A stretch of DNA of 64,000 nucleotides, from the NCBI GenBank assembly GCA_947501115.1, contig CANMVX010000016.1:17584-81583 (forward strand). The letters are read 5' to 3'. This document shows, piece after piece, positions 26,781 through 36,279 of the stretch. Below the pieces are notes generated by a model. That model ran no database searches, was not told where the DNA came from, and worked only from the letters and a program-made list of their open reading frames with translations. Each line of letters starts with the position of its first letter. Position 1 is the first letter of the stretch. The position numbers and the translations under genes were made by a program. This DNA comes from Haliscomenobacteraceae bacterium (lineage in GTDB: Bacteria; Bacteroidota; Bacteroidia; Chitinophagales; Saprospiraceae).

Positions 26781-27491
26781 ATGAAGAGGATAGGTTTCTT
26801 AGTCATATTTATTTTATTGATTTTGGTTTGTTTATTATTATTTTTTCCAAGAAAGGAGATAATAAGCAGAATTTACCCTGTAAAGGGAATTGATGTTTCT
26901 CATTATCAAGAGGTCATAGATTGGAAAAGTATTGCGGAAAATGATATTTCTTTTGTTTTTGTAAAAGCAACAGAGGGTATGTCATTGAAAGATAAATTAT
27001 TTACCAGAAACTGGGAACGCATAAAGCAGGAAGGTTTAAAAAGAGGAGCCTATCATTTTTTCCGACCAACGATTTCCGCTGAAAGGCAGGCCGCTCATTT
27101 TAGTAGGAGTGTGGACCTTGAATTGGGTGATTTTCCTCCGGTACTTGATGTAGAGGTTCTGGATGGTGTGTCTAAAAAGGAACTATTAATAGGGGTTCAC
27201 GCCTGGTTAGTACACACAGAAATGGAATATGGAGTAAAACCAATTATTTACACAAATCAGGATTTTTACAATAAGTATTTACGGAATGCATTTGAAAATT
27301 ATCCTTTATGGATTGCCAGGTATAGTTTGCGTGAACCAAAATTAAAGGATGACTCGAAATGGGTTTTTTGGCAATATACCAGTGCTGGAAAAATTAAAGG
27401 GATTAAGGGCAGAACTGATTTTAATGTATTTCATGGTACTTTAGAGGAGTTAGATCACTTTAGTTTGCAACCCAGAGAAATATTGAGATAA
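26781..27491 (+). CDS. GH25 lysozyme (muramidase)
   Basis: This GH25 enzyme cleaves the MurNAc-GlcNAc bond in peptidoglycan. From ATG 26781 it has 236 residues; the frame also allows a TTG at 26763. An N-terminal hydrophobic anchor (IGFLVIFILLILVCLLLFF) is uncleaved-looking and would hold it in the inner membrane facing the periplasm. Catalytic features of the family are GIDVSHYQEVIDW, the FVKATEG strand, PPVLDVEV carrying the catalytic acidic pair, and a closing FWQYTSAG. It may act in wall turnover. No phage genes are nearby. Confidence 0.92.
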   Translation: MKRIGFLVIFILLILVCLLLFFPRKEIISRIYPVKGIDVSHYQEVIDWKSIAENDISFVFVKATEGMSLKDKLFTRNWERIKQEGLKRGAYHFFRPTISAERQAAHFSRSVDLELGDFPPVLDVEVLDGVSKKELLIGVHAWLVHTEMEYGVKPIIYTNQDFYNKYLRNAFENYPLWIARYSLREPKLKDDSKWVFWQYTSAGKIKGIKGRTDFNVFHGTLEELDHFSLQPREILR

Positions 27492-27507
27492 AAAAAATGA
27501 AAATATC

Positions 27508-27539
27508 TTTGGAAAATAAAGAAGGTATTACTATATTTG
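27508..27539 (+). promoter_or_regulatory. Consensus promoter of tRNA-Val
   Basis: TTTG (27508-27511), a 20-base spacer and TATATTTG (27532-27539) match the Bacteroidota -33/-7 promoter exactly. The tRNA begins 18 bases downstream. Confidence 0.85.
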
Positions 27540-27556
27540 CATTCGCTAAGAGAAAC

Positions 27557-27631
27557 GGGTGATTAGCTCAGCTGGTTTAGAGCACCTGCCTTACAAGCAG
27601 GGGGTCATAGGTTCGAATCCTATATTACCCA
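27557..27631 (+). tRNA. tRNA-Val (TAC)
   Basis: A 75-nt cloverleaf. Acceptor GGGTGAT pairs with ATTACCC (one G-U), the D-arm holds AGCTCAGCTGGTTTAGAGC, the anticodon loop is CTTACAA (TAC), and the T-arm is ATAGGTTCGAATCCTAT. The discriminator is A and CCA is not encoded. Confidence 0.97.
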
Positions 27632-27633
27632 CT

Positions 27634-27667
27634 AAAAGCGTCAGTTATATTAACTGGCGCTTTTTTT
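27634..27667 (+). terminator. Terminator after tRNA-Val
   Basis: AAAAGCGTCAGTTA pairs with TAACTGGCGCTTTT (one G-U) over a 3-base loop and is followed by further T residues. This is a strong intrinsic terminator. Confidence 0.9.
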
Positions 27668-27705
27668 GTTTTGGAACATTGGTTTAAATGCCATATCTTA
27701 GCAAG

Positions 27706-28089
27706 ATGAAAAAGGTAGTATCTATTTCATTTCTTATCGTTTTTTTACTTGCCAATACTGAATTACATGAAGTATTGAAAGTACCATTACTTCTTGAACA
27801 TTACATGTTACATAAACAAGAGGATAAAAATCAGTCTTTCTTAACCTTTCTATACAATCATTATGCACTGGTTAAAGAACATTTTCATTTGCAAAATGAC
27901 CATGATGATTTGCCATTAAAAACAAAAGACTGCATAAAATATAGTCCTGGCATTATTTCTTTTCTTTTAATACCTTATGTCCGACTCCAGGAAGCACCCT
28001 ATCAATTAAAGCAGCGTATATTTTTCAAAAAGGTATTTCTCTCCAATGTAAATCAAGGCAATATTTGGCAACCACCGCAGATTAGCTGA
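27706..28089 (+). CDS. Small protein leading the metal-efflux operon
   Basis: I place the start at ATG 27706 (MKKVVSISFLIVFLLANTELHEVLK), giving 127 residues; ATG 27688 adds six residues. There is an N-terminal hydrophobic signal or anchor, then LLLEHYMLHKQ and a histidine/aspartate-rich stretch (HYALVKEHFHLQNDHDDLPLK). Proteins of this pattern commonly sit before CusA/CzcA genes in Bacteroidota but have no assigned function. The histidine-rich part could bind metal; that is inference. It lies 42 bases before the RND pump on the same strand. Confidence 0.7.
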   Translation: MKKVVSISFLIVFLLANTELHEVLKVPLLLEHYMLHKQEDKNQSFLTFLYNHYALVKEHFHLQNDHDDLPLKTKDCIKYSPGIISFLLIPYVRLQEAPYQLKQRIFFKKVFLSNVNQGNIWQPPQIS

Positions 28090-28130
28090 TAAATTTCAAG
28101 GTTTTGTTATTTTATCACTAATGAATAATT

Positions 28131-31100
28131 ATGCTAAACAGAATAATTGCTTTTTCAATTAATAATAAATTAATTGTAGGCCTTTTTTTAATCGCGCTCA
28201 TCGCCTACGGTAGTTTGCAGTTTACCCTCCTTCCAATAGATGCCGTGCCAGACATAACCGATAATCAGGTTCAGGTTATCACTGTTACACCTTCCCTGGG
28301 TGCACCTGATGTTGAACGACTTATTACTTTTCCCATTGAACAAGCGAATAGTAATATTCCTGGCTTAAAGGAAATAAGGAGTTTTTCACGGTTTGGGCTA
28401 TCTCTTATCACCATTGTTTTTGATGATGATATTGATGTTTATTGGGCACGTCAACAAGTGACCGAACGGTTAAAAATGGCTGAAACACAAATTCCCAAGG
28501 GGGTGGGCTCTCCAGAACTTGCTCCAGTTACATCGGGTTTAGGGGAAATATATCAGTATGTGATAAAAGCTAAACCTGGATTTGAGAAACAATTTGATCC
28601 AATTGAATTGAGGACTATACAGGATTGGCTTGTCAGGAGACAATTAATTGGTATAAAGGGTGTTGCAGATGTAAGCAGCTTTGGCGGCCGGGTAAAGCAG
28701 TATGAAATAGCCATTGACGTAAATAAACTGAACGCACTTCGAATTTCAATTCAGGATATATTTTCCGCTTTAGAAAAAAACAATGAAAATACGGGGGGCG
28801 GTTATATTGAAAAATCCTCTACCGTCCTTTATATCAGAGCGGAAGGGCTTATTGGAAGTATAGAGGATATAAATAAGATAGTTGTTAAGAATATTGATAA
28901 CGGAAATCCTTTGTTAATTAAAGATGTAGCAGAGGTTCGCATTGGAAATGCGACGCGTTATGGTGCTATAACGTATAACGATGAAGGTGAAGTGGCCGGT
29001 GGTATTGTTATGATGTTGAAGGGTGATAACAGTAGTCGGGTCATAGAAAGTGTAAAGGAGAAAATTCTTCAGATAGAAAAAACATTACCTGAAGGGGTTG
29101 TGATTGAGCCCTTTTTGGATCGGACAAAGATGGTTAATAGCGCCATAAGTACGGTCTCAAAAAATTTATTGGAAGGTGCGCTCATCGTCATTTTTGTCCT
29201 GGTGTTATTTCTGGGAAATTTCAGGGCGGGCATTTTGGTTGCCTCTGTGATTCCACTTTCCTTACTTTTTGCAGTTATTATGATGAACTTGTTCGGGGTA
29301 AGTGGAAATCTGATGAGTTTAGGTGCATTGGATTTCGGCTTAATTGTGGATGGAGCTGTCATTATTGTTGAAGCAGTCATGCATGGATTGTTGTATAGCA
29401 GACGATTGTCAGGTATCACAAGAATAAATCAGGCAGAAATGGATAAGGAAGTTCAGCATTCTGCCAGTAAAATGATGAATAGTGCCATTTTTGGTCAAAT
29501 TATCATATTGATTGTTTACTTGCCCATTTTCACGCTGCAAGGGATTGAAGGAAAAATGTTTAAGCCAATGGCCCAAACAGTTGCATTTGCTCTTTTGGGC
29601 GCCTTTATTCTGTCATTGACTTACATACCCATGATGAGCACTATCTTTTTGAGTAAAAAGGTATCTCATAAGGAGAATTTTTCAGACAAAATGATGAATG
29701 TATTCATTAGCCTGCACCAAAAAACCTTGAAAAAGGTGATTAATTATCCCAGGTTGATTTTATCAGGTACCATCGTACTTTTCCTTTTTGCCGTATTCAT
29801 TTTGTCAAGATTAGGGGGAGAATTTATTCCAGAGCTACCTGAAGGAGATTTTGCAGTAGATACCAGAGTGCTAACAGGAAGTAATTTAAACACCTCAACG
29901 GAAGCCTGTTTAGCATCGGCACATATTTTATTATCTAGGTTTCCAGAAGTTGAAAAGGTAGTAAGTAAGACTGGTAGTGGTGAAATCCCAACCGATCCAA
30001 TGCCTATGGAAGCCTCGGATATGATGGTCATTTTAAAAGATAAAAAAGAGTGGACTTCAGCAAAAACCTGGGATGAGCTGGCAGAAAAAATGAGTGTAGC
30101 TTTACAGGATATTCCTGGTGTAACCTATAGTTTTCAATATCCGGTTGCTATGAGGTTTAATGAATTGATGACGGGTGCCAAGCAGGATGTAGTTTGTAAA
30201 ATATTTGGTGAAAATTTAGATTCTCTCTCTAAATATGCAAAACTTTTAGGGGGTGTTGCAAAAAATATTGAAGGAGCCAAAGATATTTATGTTGAACCCA
30301 TCGATGGGCTTCCCCAACTTATCATAAGGTATAAAAGAGACGCAATTGCCCAGTTTGGATTGAATATACAAGATATTAATAAAGCAATTAATACAGCTTT
30401 TGCGGGTCAAAGCAGTGGATTAATATTTGAGGATGAAAAAAGGTTCGATCTTATTGTCAGGCTTGCCGGAGAACAAAGACAAAATCTGGAGGATGTTCAG
30501 AATTTACTCATTTCTGCACCTAATGGAAGTCAAATACCACTGCATCAGGTTGCTAGTGTAACGATTGAAGAAAGTTTGAACCAAATACAGAGGGAAGATG
30601 CAAAACGAAGAATTATTGTTGGGTTTAATGTCCAAGGAAAGGATGTTCAAACTATTGTTCAGGATTTGCAAGATCAGGTGGATAAAAAAATTAATCTTCC
30701 AACCGGGTATTACATTACTTATGGGGGTTCCTTTGAAAACCTTATTGCTGCGAAACAACGACTTTCCCTCGCTGTGCCCATCGCTTTAGCCCTTATTTTT
30801 CTTTTTCTATATTTTGCTTTTGGCTCTCTTAAACAAGGTTTATTGATTTATTCTGCCATTCCGCTATCAGCTATTGGTGGTATTTTATTTCTTGCCTTAA
30901 GGGGTATGTCTTTCAGTATTAGTGCCGGAGTAGGGTTCATTGCTTTATTTGGGGTTGCCGTTTTAAATGGTATCGTTTTAATTGCAGAGTTTAATAGGAT
31001 AAGGAAAAATGGTCAGGAAGATTTAAAAGAGGTGGTCTTAATGGGAACCAAAACCAGATTAAGACCTGTTTTAATGACCGCATTTGTAGCCTCTCTTGGT

Positions 31101-32483
31101 TTTTTACCTATGGCGTTAAGCCATGGGGCGGGTGCCGAAGTTCAGAGACCGCTGGCGACCGTAGTTATCGGAGGGTTATTGATGGCTACTTTTTTAACAC
31201 TCATTGTTTTACCCATTCTATTTATTTTATTTGAAAAAAGCAACACAATGCGAAAAAACATGAAAATGCCGCTTTCTGTTCTTTTGATATTCCTGTTCGT
31301 TGGATTTAAAGCAGGTGCACAAGATACCTTGGACCTTCAGGAATCTATTCAGATAGCGCTTAAAAATAATCTTACTTTAAAAAGTGAAAGATTAAGGGAA
31401 GAATATCTTGAAAAAATGATTGACACCTATATAGATATTCCTTCAACAGAAATTTTGGGTGAATTTGGACAAATAAACAGTGCTTACAATGATTCCAGGT
31501 TTATCATTTCCCAATCGATCCATTTTCCGACTTTATATAAAAGACAAAAAGCCTTAAACACCGAGTCTTTTAAAGAGCAGGCATTTCAAATTGCTTTAAA
31601 GGAAAATGAATTAATCAGACAGGTAAAAGAGGTCTTTTTCCGGCTGGTACATCTAAAAGAAAAAGAAAAAATATTAGTAAGAATAGATACGATATATACT
31701 TCTTTTTTAGAAAGGGCCATTTTTCGATTCGAAAAAGGTGAATCTGATATACTAGAGAAAATATATGCGGAAACGGCTTTGAGTAAAATTCAAATGCAGT
31801 TGAAATTACTACGCAGGGATTATGAAATGGAGAAGTTAAGATGGCAGGTCTTGCTGAACCAGGAATCTCAACCAGAACCCATTTATAGTTCTGTGAAATT
31901 ATCTTTTATGGAAGCTATCCCAATACAGCAAATTCTTGAATCAAATCCACAATTAAAGGTTTTGCAACAGCAAAAGGAAATCGCCAACGCAACTACGCAG
32001 GTGGAGATAGCCAAAAAACTGCCGGACTTAACCGTGGCTTTCAGCAATGGAAGTATTCAAGGTATAGGCGCGGACGATATTTATTATAAAAAATCACATC
32101 GATTTAATGCCTTGCAGTTAGGAGTAGGTGTCCCTATATTTCTGGGAGCACAAAAAGCAAAAATTAATGGTTCTAAAACAATGGAATTAGTGAGTGAAAA
32201 TAATTATCAGGTAGCCGTTCAACAGCTTTCAAATGACTATAAAATCCAGCTACAAGAATTCGAGAAAAATAAGGAAACGATTGTTTATTATGAAAACAGC
32301 GCCTTACCAAATGCTGAAAAAATGAAGAATGCGGCAAATCTTCAGTATTCAACAGGGGAAATCAATTACTTGATCTGGGCTAATTTAATTCAAAATGCCA
32401 TAGCAATTGAAAGCGAATATGTGGATGCAGTACATGAGATGAACCGGACTATTATTCAACTTAATTATTTGACAGCTAAATAA
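28131..32483 (+). CDS. CzcA-type heavy-metal RND pump fused to a TolC-like channel domain
   Basis: In this 1450-residue fusion, residues 1-1035 form a complete HME-RND proton antiporter with 12 TM helices and two large periplasmic loops. TM4 carries Asp401, Asp407 and Glu414 in LDFGLIVDGAVIIVE, the pattern of divalent-cation (Co/Zn/Cd/Ni) exporters rather than Cu/Ag CusA. From about residue 1044 the chain reads like a new signal peptide (MPLSVLLIFLFVGFKAGAQ). An outer-membrane factor of the TolC/CusC family with long amphipathic helices follows (LQESIQIALKNNLTLKSE, LSKIQMQLKLLRRDYEMEKLR). No stop or shift separates the halves. Similar fusions are known in Bacteroidota. How one chain spans both membranes is unclear; cleavage is possible. 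Confidence 0.92.
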   Translation: MLNRIIAFSINNKLIVGLFLIALIAYGSLQFTLLPIDAVPDITDNQVQVITVTPSLGAPDVERLITFPIEQANSNIPGLKEIRSFSRFGLSLITIVFDDDIDVYWARQQVTERLKMAETQIPKGVGSPELAPVTSGLGEIYQYVIKAKPGFEKQFDPIELRTIQDWLVRRQLIGIKGVADVSSFGGRVKQYEIAIDVNKLNALRISIQDIFSALEKNNENTGGGYIEKSSTVLYIRAEGLIGSIEDINKIVVKNIDNGNPLLIKDVAEVRIGNATRYGAITYNDEGEVAGGIVMMLKGDNSSRVIESVKEKILQIEKTLPEGVVIEPFLDRTKMVNSAISTVSKNLLEGALIVIFVLVLFLGNFRAGILVASVIPLSLLFAVIMMNLFGVSGNLMSLGALDFGLIVDGAVIIVEAVMHGLLYSRRLSGITRINQAEMDKEVQHSASKMMNSAIFGQIIILIVYLPIFTLQGIEGKMFKPMAQTVAFALLGAFILSLTYIPMMSTIFLSKKVSHKENFSDKMMNVFISLHQKTLKKVINYPRLILSGTIVLFLFAVFILSRLGGEFIPELPEGDFAVDTRVLTGSNLNTSTEACLASAHILLSRFPEVEKVVSKTGSGEIPTDPMPMEASDMMVILKDKKEWTSAKTWDELAEKMSVALQDIPGVTYSFQYPVAMRFNELMTGAKQDVVCKIFGENLDSLSKYAKLLGGVAKNIEGAKDIYVEPIDGLPQLIIRYKRDAIAQFGLNIQDINKAINTAFAGQSSGLIFEDEKRFDLIVRLAGEQRQNLEDVQNLLISAPNGSQIPLHQVASVTIEESLNQIQREDAKRRIIVGFNVQGKDVQTIVQDLQDQVDKKINLPTGYYITYGGSFENLIAAKQRLSLAVPIALALIFLFLYFAFGSLKQGLLIYSAIPLSAIGGILFLALRGMSFSISAGVGFIALFGVAVLNGIVLIAEFNRIRKNGQEDLKEVVLMGTKTRLRPVLMTAFVASLGFLPMALSHGAGAEVQRPLATVVIGGLLMATFLTLIVLPILFILFEKSNTMRKNMKMPLSVLLIFLFVGFKAGAQDTLDLQESIQIALKNNLTLKSERLREEYLEKMIDTYIDIPSTEILGEFGQINSAYNDSRFIISQSIHFPTLYKRQKALNTESFKEQAFQIALKENELIRQVKEVFFRLVHLKEKEKILVRIDTIYTSFLERAIFRFEKGESDILEKIYAETALSKIQMQLKLLRRDYEMEKLRWQVLLNQESQPEPIYSSVKLSFMEAIPIQQILESNPQLKVLQQQKEIANATTQVEIAKKLPDLTVAFSNGSIQGIGADDIYYKKSHRFNALQLGVGVPIFLGAQKAKINGSKTMELVSENNYQVAVQQLSNDYKIQLQEFEKNKETIVYYENSALPNAEKMKNAANLQYSTGEINYLIWANLIQNAIAIESEYVDAVHEMNRTIIQLNYLTAK

Positions 32484-32492
32484 CAAGACATC

Positions 32493-33629
32493 ATGAAAAA
32501 ATATCATTATTTATATCTTCTTCCCCTTTTTCTTTTTTCTTGTGAATCTGACAAACAAGTGGAGTCATTACAAACACAGGAATCACTTGAAAATAAAGTG
32601 GTTCTAACTTCGGAACAATTAAAAAATACGAATATTGAAACGGGTGTTTTAGCGCAAAAGGATATTTCCTCAAAGCTAAAACTGAATGGTATCATTGATG
32701 TACCTCCCCAAAACTTGTTTTCGGTAAGTGTTCCATTAGGTGGATATCTGCAATCCACCCATTTATTGGAAGGTTTGAAAGTTAAAAAGGGTGAAATTAT
32801 TGCTACCATCGAAGATCAGCAATATATCGAGATCCAACAGGATTATCTTACGGCTAAAATACGGTTGAATGCCTTTGAAAAGGAATTTGCACGTCAAAAG
32901 GAATTGAATGAGAACAAGGCGGGTAGCGACAAAGTATTTGAAAATGCACAATCGGACTATCTATCCCAAAAGGTTGTGGTCAAATCTTTGGCGGAAAAGT
33001 TAAAATTAATTGGCATTAATCCGGATAAACTAAATGAAAATGGCCTTTCGCGAAGAATTAGTATTTTGTCACCTATTAATGGCTATGTTTCGAGGGTAAA
33101 TACAAATATTGGCAAGTACGTTACGCCTGCTGACGTGTTATTTGATTTGGTAGATCCAGCAGATATTCACTTAGCTTTAAGCGTTTTCGAAAAAGATATA
33201 CACCAGCTTTCTATCGGTCAAAAATTGGTATCTTTTACAAATAGCGAGCCTGACAAAAAATATCATGCTAAAATCATATTGATTGGAAAAGATGTTTCTA
33301 AAGATAGGGTGGTTACTATTCATTGTCATTTTGACAAATACGAACCCTATTTAATTCCTGGCATGTATATGAATGCGGAATTGGAAACCAAGGTAAAAAC
33401 GGGTTATGTAATACCTGATGAGGGCATAGTTCGATTTGAGGGGAAACACTATTTGTATGAAGTAACGGCGGATAAGAACTATGAGATGAAGGAAGTTTTA
33501 ACTCATGGAAATGAGGGTGGACAGACTTTAATTACCTTTCAAGACAATTCCAGCCCTGTTGGAAGAACCTTTGTGACCAAAGGTGCTTATACGCTGCTCA
33601 TGAAAATGAAAAATATGGAGGAGGAATGA
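32493..33629 (+). CDS. RND efflux periplasmic adaptor (CzcB/CusB-like lipoprotein)
   Basis: This membrane fusion protein bridges the RND pump and outer channel. The 378-residue chain begins with a lipoprotein signal (LPLFLFSCES, Cys17). It then has a beta-barrel/lipoyl-like part (VSVPLGGYLQSTHLLEGLKVKKGEIIATIED), a coiled-coil hairpin (residues about 110-175), the second lipoyl half (ISILSPINGYVSRVNTNIGKYVTPADVLFDLVDP) and a barrel domain. It follows the pump by 9 bases. No obvious metal-binding His/Met extension is seen. It is the last gene before the terminator at 33726. Confidence 0.93.
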   Translation: MKKYHYLYLLPLFLFSCESDKQVESLQTQESLENKVVLTSEQLKNTNIETGVLAQKDISSKLKLNGIIDVPPQNLFSVSVPLGGYLQSTHLLEGLKVKKGEIIATIEDQQYIEIQQDYLTAKIRLNAFEKEFARQKELNENKAGSDKVFENAQSDYLSQKVVVKSLAEKLKLIGINPDKLNENGLSRRISILSPINGYVSRVNTNIGKYVTPADVLFDLVDPADIHLALSVFEKDIHQLSIGQKLVSFTNSEPDKKYHAKIILIGKDVSKDRVVTIHCHFDKYEPYLIPGMYMNAELETKVKTGYVIPDEGIVRFEGKHYLYEVTADKNYEMKEVLTHGNEGGQTLITFQDNSSPVGRTFVTKGAYTLLMKMKNMEEE

Positions 33630-33725
33630 CCCAAACGCCGGCGAACTAAAATATTTCAACTTTATTTCAATATAAAGCTTGGTTTCCTGGTTAGTATTAT
33701 AGTCATTTTTTCATGTTAGAATATA

Positions 33726-33760
33726 GAGGCAGGCTGTATTTCCTGCCTCTTATCTTTTTT
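33726..33760. terminator. Terminator between the efflux operon and facing TonB receptor
   Basis: GAGGCAGG (33726-33733) pairs with CCTGCCTC (33742-33749) around an 8-base loop, followed by TTATCTTTTTT. It ends the efflux operon and may also stop the converging receptor transcript. Confidence 0.8.
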
Positions 33761-33764
33761 AAGC

Positions 33765-36143
33765 TTATTTTTTTAATCTGTAGCTTAAGGTCAGGTTAAT
33801 TTGTCTTCTGACTTGTTGAAAATTGCCAACGGTATAAAAGTTGAAGCCTTCTGTAATATATCTGTTTCTTCGGGCATTTAGAATATCCAACACATTGAAA
33901 ATTAGCGTGCCACGATCTTTGAACAACCTTTTACTTACAGAAAAATCAATGAAATAGATGCTTTTTCTGATGCCCTGTGCAGTACGTTGCTTGCCCTCAT
34001 AATTTCCCCTCAATTGGATATCCAAGCCTCCTTTTGGTGAAAATCTTGATGTATGTCTGGCAAGGAATGAGCTAGTCTGAGCCGTGTAATCAGCTTGAAT
34101 ATTACTTCCATCAATGTCTGCATGGAAAAAATTGAGGTTAAAATCCATTTTCCACCAGGGTTTAAATCTGTAATCTGCTGTAAATTCCAGTCCAAAAGAT
34201 TGCTCACCTAAAAGATTAAAAGGACGAGTGACAGAAAAGCCGTCTTCATTAACGGATCGAAGGCGATCGATTTTATCCACTGTTTTTCTAAAATAGAAGG
34301 TAGAAAAAAAAGTGCCTTTATCATAGTACTTGATATGTCCCAATTCAAAGGCATCGGTAAATTCAGGATCTAAATCAGGATTGCCACTGAAAAAGTTTCG
34401 CTGGTCTGAAAAAGTGACGTAGGGGCTAAGGTCATTATAAACTGGTCGCCTGACCCTTCTGGAGTAACTTAACTGGAAGGCATTTTCCAAAGAAATGTTA
34501 TAAGTGAGGTGAGCACTTGGAAAAAGATTGGCATAATTTCTGGGATTTACCTCTTTTGTCTCTAAAAGGGTCGTTTTAACATCCGTATATTCTGCTCTCA
34601 AACCTGCTTGATAACTCCATTTTTTCGATTTATTTCCCAGAATAGAATAAGCGGCCAGGATGTTTTCATTGTAAATGAAAATATTGTCAAGACCGGGCAA
34701 GGGGAAAAACTGGCCATCGGCATTCTTTTCCTTCACAATATAATCATTTTCCATATTCCGAAAACTAGTGCGGAACCCAGCTTCTATTTTACCCTCCTTG
34801 GCAAATGGTTTTGTGTAATCGAGTTGGACCAGATACTGCTTTTCAAATTCATCATTTAAGGAAGTCTGAACTAAGTCTTTCGATTTTATGGCTGAACCAG
34901 ATGGTAAATAGCTGCTCTGGGTAAATAATTGGTCTGAGTTTTCCCAATAATCAAGATAAGTAAATGAAGTGTTTAGCTCATGGCCCTTTTGTGGAAAACT
35001 CTTTTTATAGCTTAGTATTACTTCAGAATTTGGTTCTTGCTCCGTTTCATCCTGTCTTCTCAGAGAATAACCTAAATAATTATTGAGACTATTTTTATAA
35101 TCCTCATACCGGATATCCGTAATTCTATGGGCATCACTTCTACGCCAAATATAAGAAAGGGTTAAAAAACTTTTTTCGTTAAAATAATAATCCAGTCCAG
35201 CCCGGATATTATTATTCAAACCATAAACGGTACCTGTATTTGATTGTGACAAAATGGAAGTGAGGGTATCGGAATAAACCTCCTGATATAAGGTACCTTC
35301 GGACGGATTAATTCTTCTACTCAGGCCATAATTAACAAACCAGTTAATATTTTTTTTCCTATAATTCAGATTGGTAGTAAAACCTAAATTAGTTGGAGTT
35401 CCCCCAATCAATTCAAAAGAACCATTAAACCCTTGATTATTATCTTTTTTCAAAATTATGTTAATAACCCCGGCCATACCTTCTGCTTCATACCTTGCAG
35501 AAGGATTTGTAATGACCTCCACTCTTTCCACCATGTTTGCGGGTAATTGCCTTAAGCCGCTACTTCCTTTGAAACTGACTAAGCCGGACGGTTTTCCGTC
35601 AATCAATATTCTCACATTGGCAGAACCTCTTAATCTGACATTTCCTTCAGGATCTACGGCGATGGAAGGCAGGTTCAGAAGAATATCAGAGGCACTTCCT
35701 CCAGCATTTGCGAGATCTTTACCTACATTGAATATTCTTTTATCCAGCGACAATTGCATCACTGTTTTTTCGCCCTGAACAACAATTTCATCCAGGGTAT
35801 TAGCTTGAATGGACATGGAAATCTTACCGAGATCTTTGATCAGATTATCTTTTGAAATGACAAACAGATCACTTTTGTAATTACCATAACCCATAAATTC
35901 AACGAGAGCATAATAACTTCCGAAAGATAATGGAATATTGAACTTACCATTTTCATCGGAAAGGCTTCCTTCCACCAGACTATCTTTTTGGGTATAGATG
36001 GAAATAGTGGCAAAAGGCATGGGTTCATCGGTGCCCGACGTTACCAAAATACCTGTCAGCTTTCCTTTTCCCGTAATTTGCTGACTAAAAAGAGGATGAA
36101 TAAAAAGGAATAGGGCGATAAAATAGAAATAACGAAAAGGCAT
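33765..36143 (-). CDS. TonB-dependent outer-membrane receptor (CarboxypepD_reg, OMP_b-brl_3 type)
   Basis: This receptor imports an unknown ligand across the outer membrane using TonB energy. I choose ATG 36143 (792 residues), which starts directly at the signal peptide MPFRYFYFIALFLFIHPLFSQ; the frame is open 22 codons further up. After the signal come a carboxypeptidase-regulatory-like domain (GILVTSGTDEPMPFATISIY), the plug (ASDILLNLPSIAVDPEGNVRLRGSANVRILIDGKPSG) and a 22-strand-type barrel with RNFFSGNPDLDPEFTDAFELG and an aromatic C-terminal strand. The 'outer membrane beta-barrel family' subtype is often linked to metals or peptides. It faces the metal-efflux operon, but no shared regulation is visible. 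Confidence 0.9.
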   Translation of the reverse strand: MPFRYFYFIALFLFIHPLFSQQITGKGKLTGILVTSGTDEPMPFATISIYTQKDSLVEGSLSDENGKFNIPLSFGSYYALVEFMGYGNYKSDLFVISKDNLIKDLGKISMSIQANTLDEIVVQGEKTVMQLSLDKRIFNVGKDLANAGGSASDILLNLPSIAVDPEGNVRLRGSANVRILIDGKPSGLVSFKGSSGLRQLPANMVERVEVITNPSARYEAEGMAGVINIILKKDNNQGFNGSFELIGGTPTNLGFTTNLNYRKKNINWFVNYGLSRRINPSEGTLYQEVYSDTLTSILSQSNTGTVYGLNNNIRAGLDYYFNEKSFLTLSYIWRRSDAHRITDIRYEDYKNSLNNYLGYSLRRQDETEQEPNSEVILSYKKSFPQKGHELNTSFTYLDYWENSDQLFTQSSYLPSGSAIKSKDLVQTSLNDEFEKQYLVQLDYTKPFAKEGKIEAGFRTSFRNMENDYIVKEKNADGQFFPLPGLDNIFIYNENILAAYSILGNKSKKWSYQAGLRAEYTDVKTTLLETKEVNPRNYANLFPSAHLTYNISLENAFQLSYSRRVRRPVYNDLSPYVTFSDQRNFFSGNPDLDPEFTDAFELGHIKYYDKGTFFSTFYFRKTVDKIDRLRSVNEDGFSVTRPFNLLGEQSFGLEFTADYRFKPWWKMDFNLNFFHADIDGSNIQADYTAQTSSFLARHTSRFSPKGGLDIQLRGNYEGKQRTAQGIRKSIYFIDFSVSKRLFKDRGTLIFNVLDILNARRNRYITEGFNFYTVGNFQQVRRQINLTLSYRLKK

Positions 36144-36279
36144 GCGATGTAGGCTTGTAAGGTGTAAGTAGAAAATTTGAAAACCAAAGAAATGCTTTTT
36201 GGTAATCAAACTACTAATTTTTCAATAAATAAGTAGATTAAATCAATGAAAATATTAGAATAAGGTGGGAAAGGGTCTT

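Noticed and set aside
26763..27491. Cytoplasmic phage endolysin interpretation of the GH25 gene
   Set aside because: It has an N-terminal hydrophobic anchor and no phage genes nearby, so a chromosomal envelope enzyme is more likely.
27557..33629. tRNA-Val as integration site of a metal-resistance island
   Set aside because: I looked for a repeat of the tRNA 3' end beyond the operon and saw none, and there is no integrase gene.
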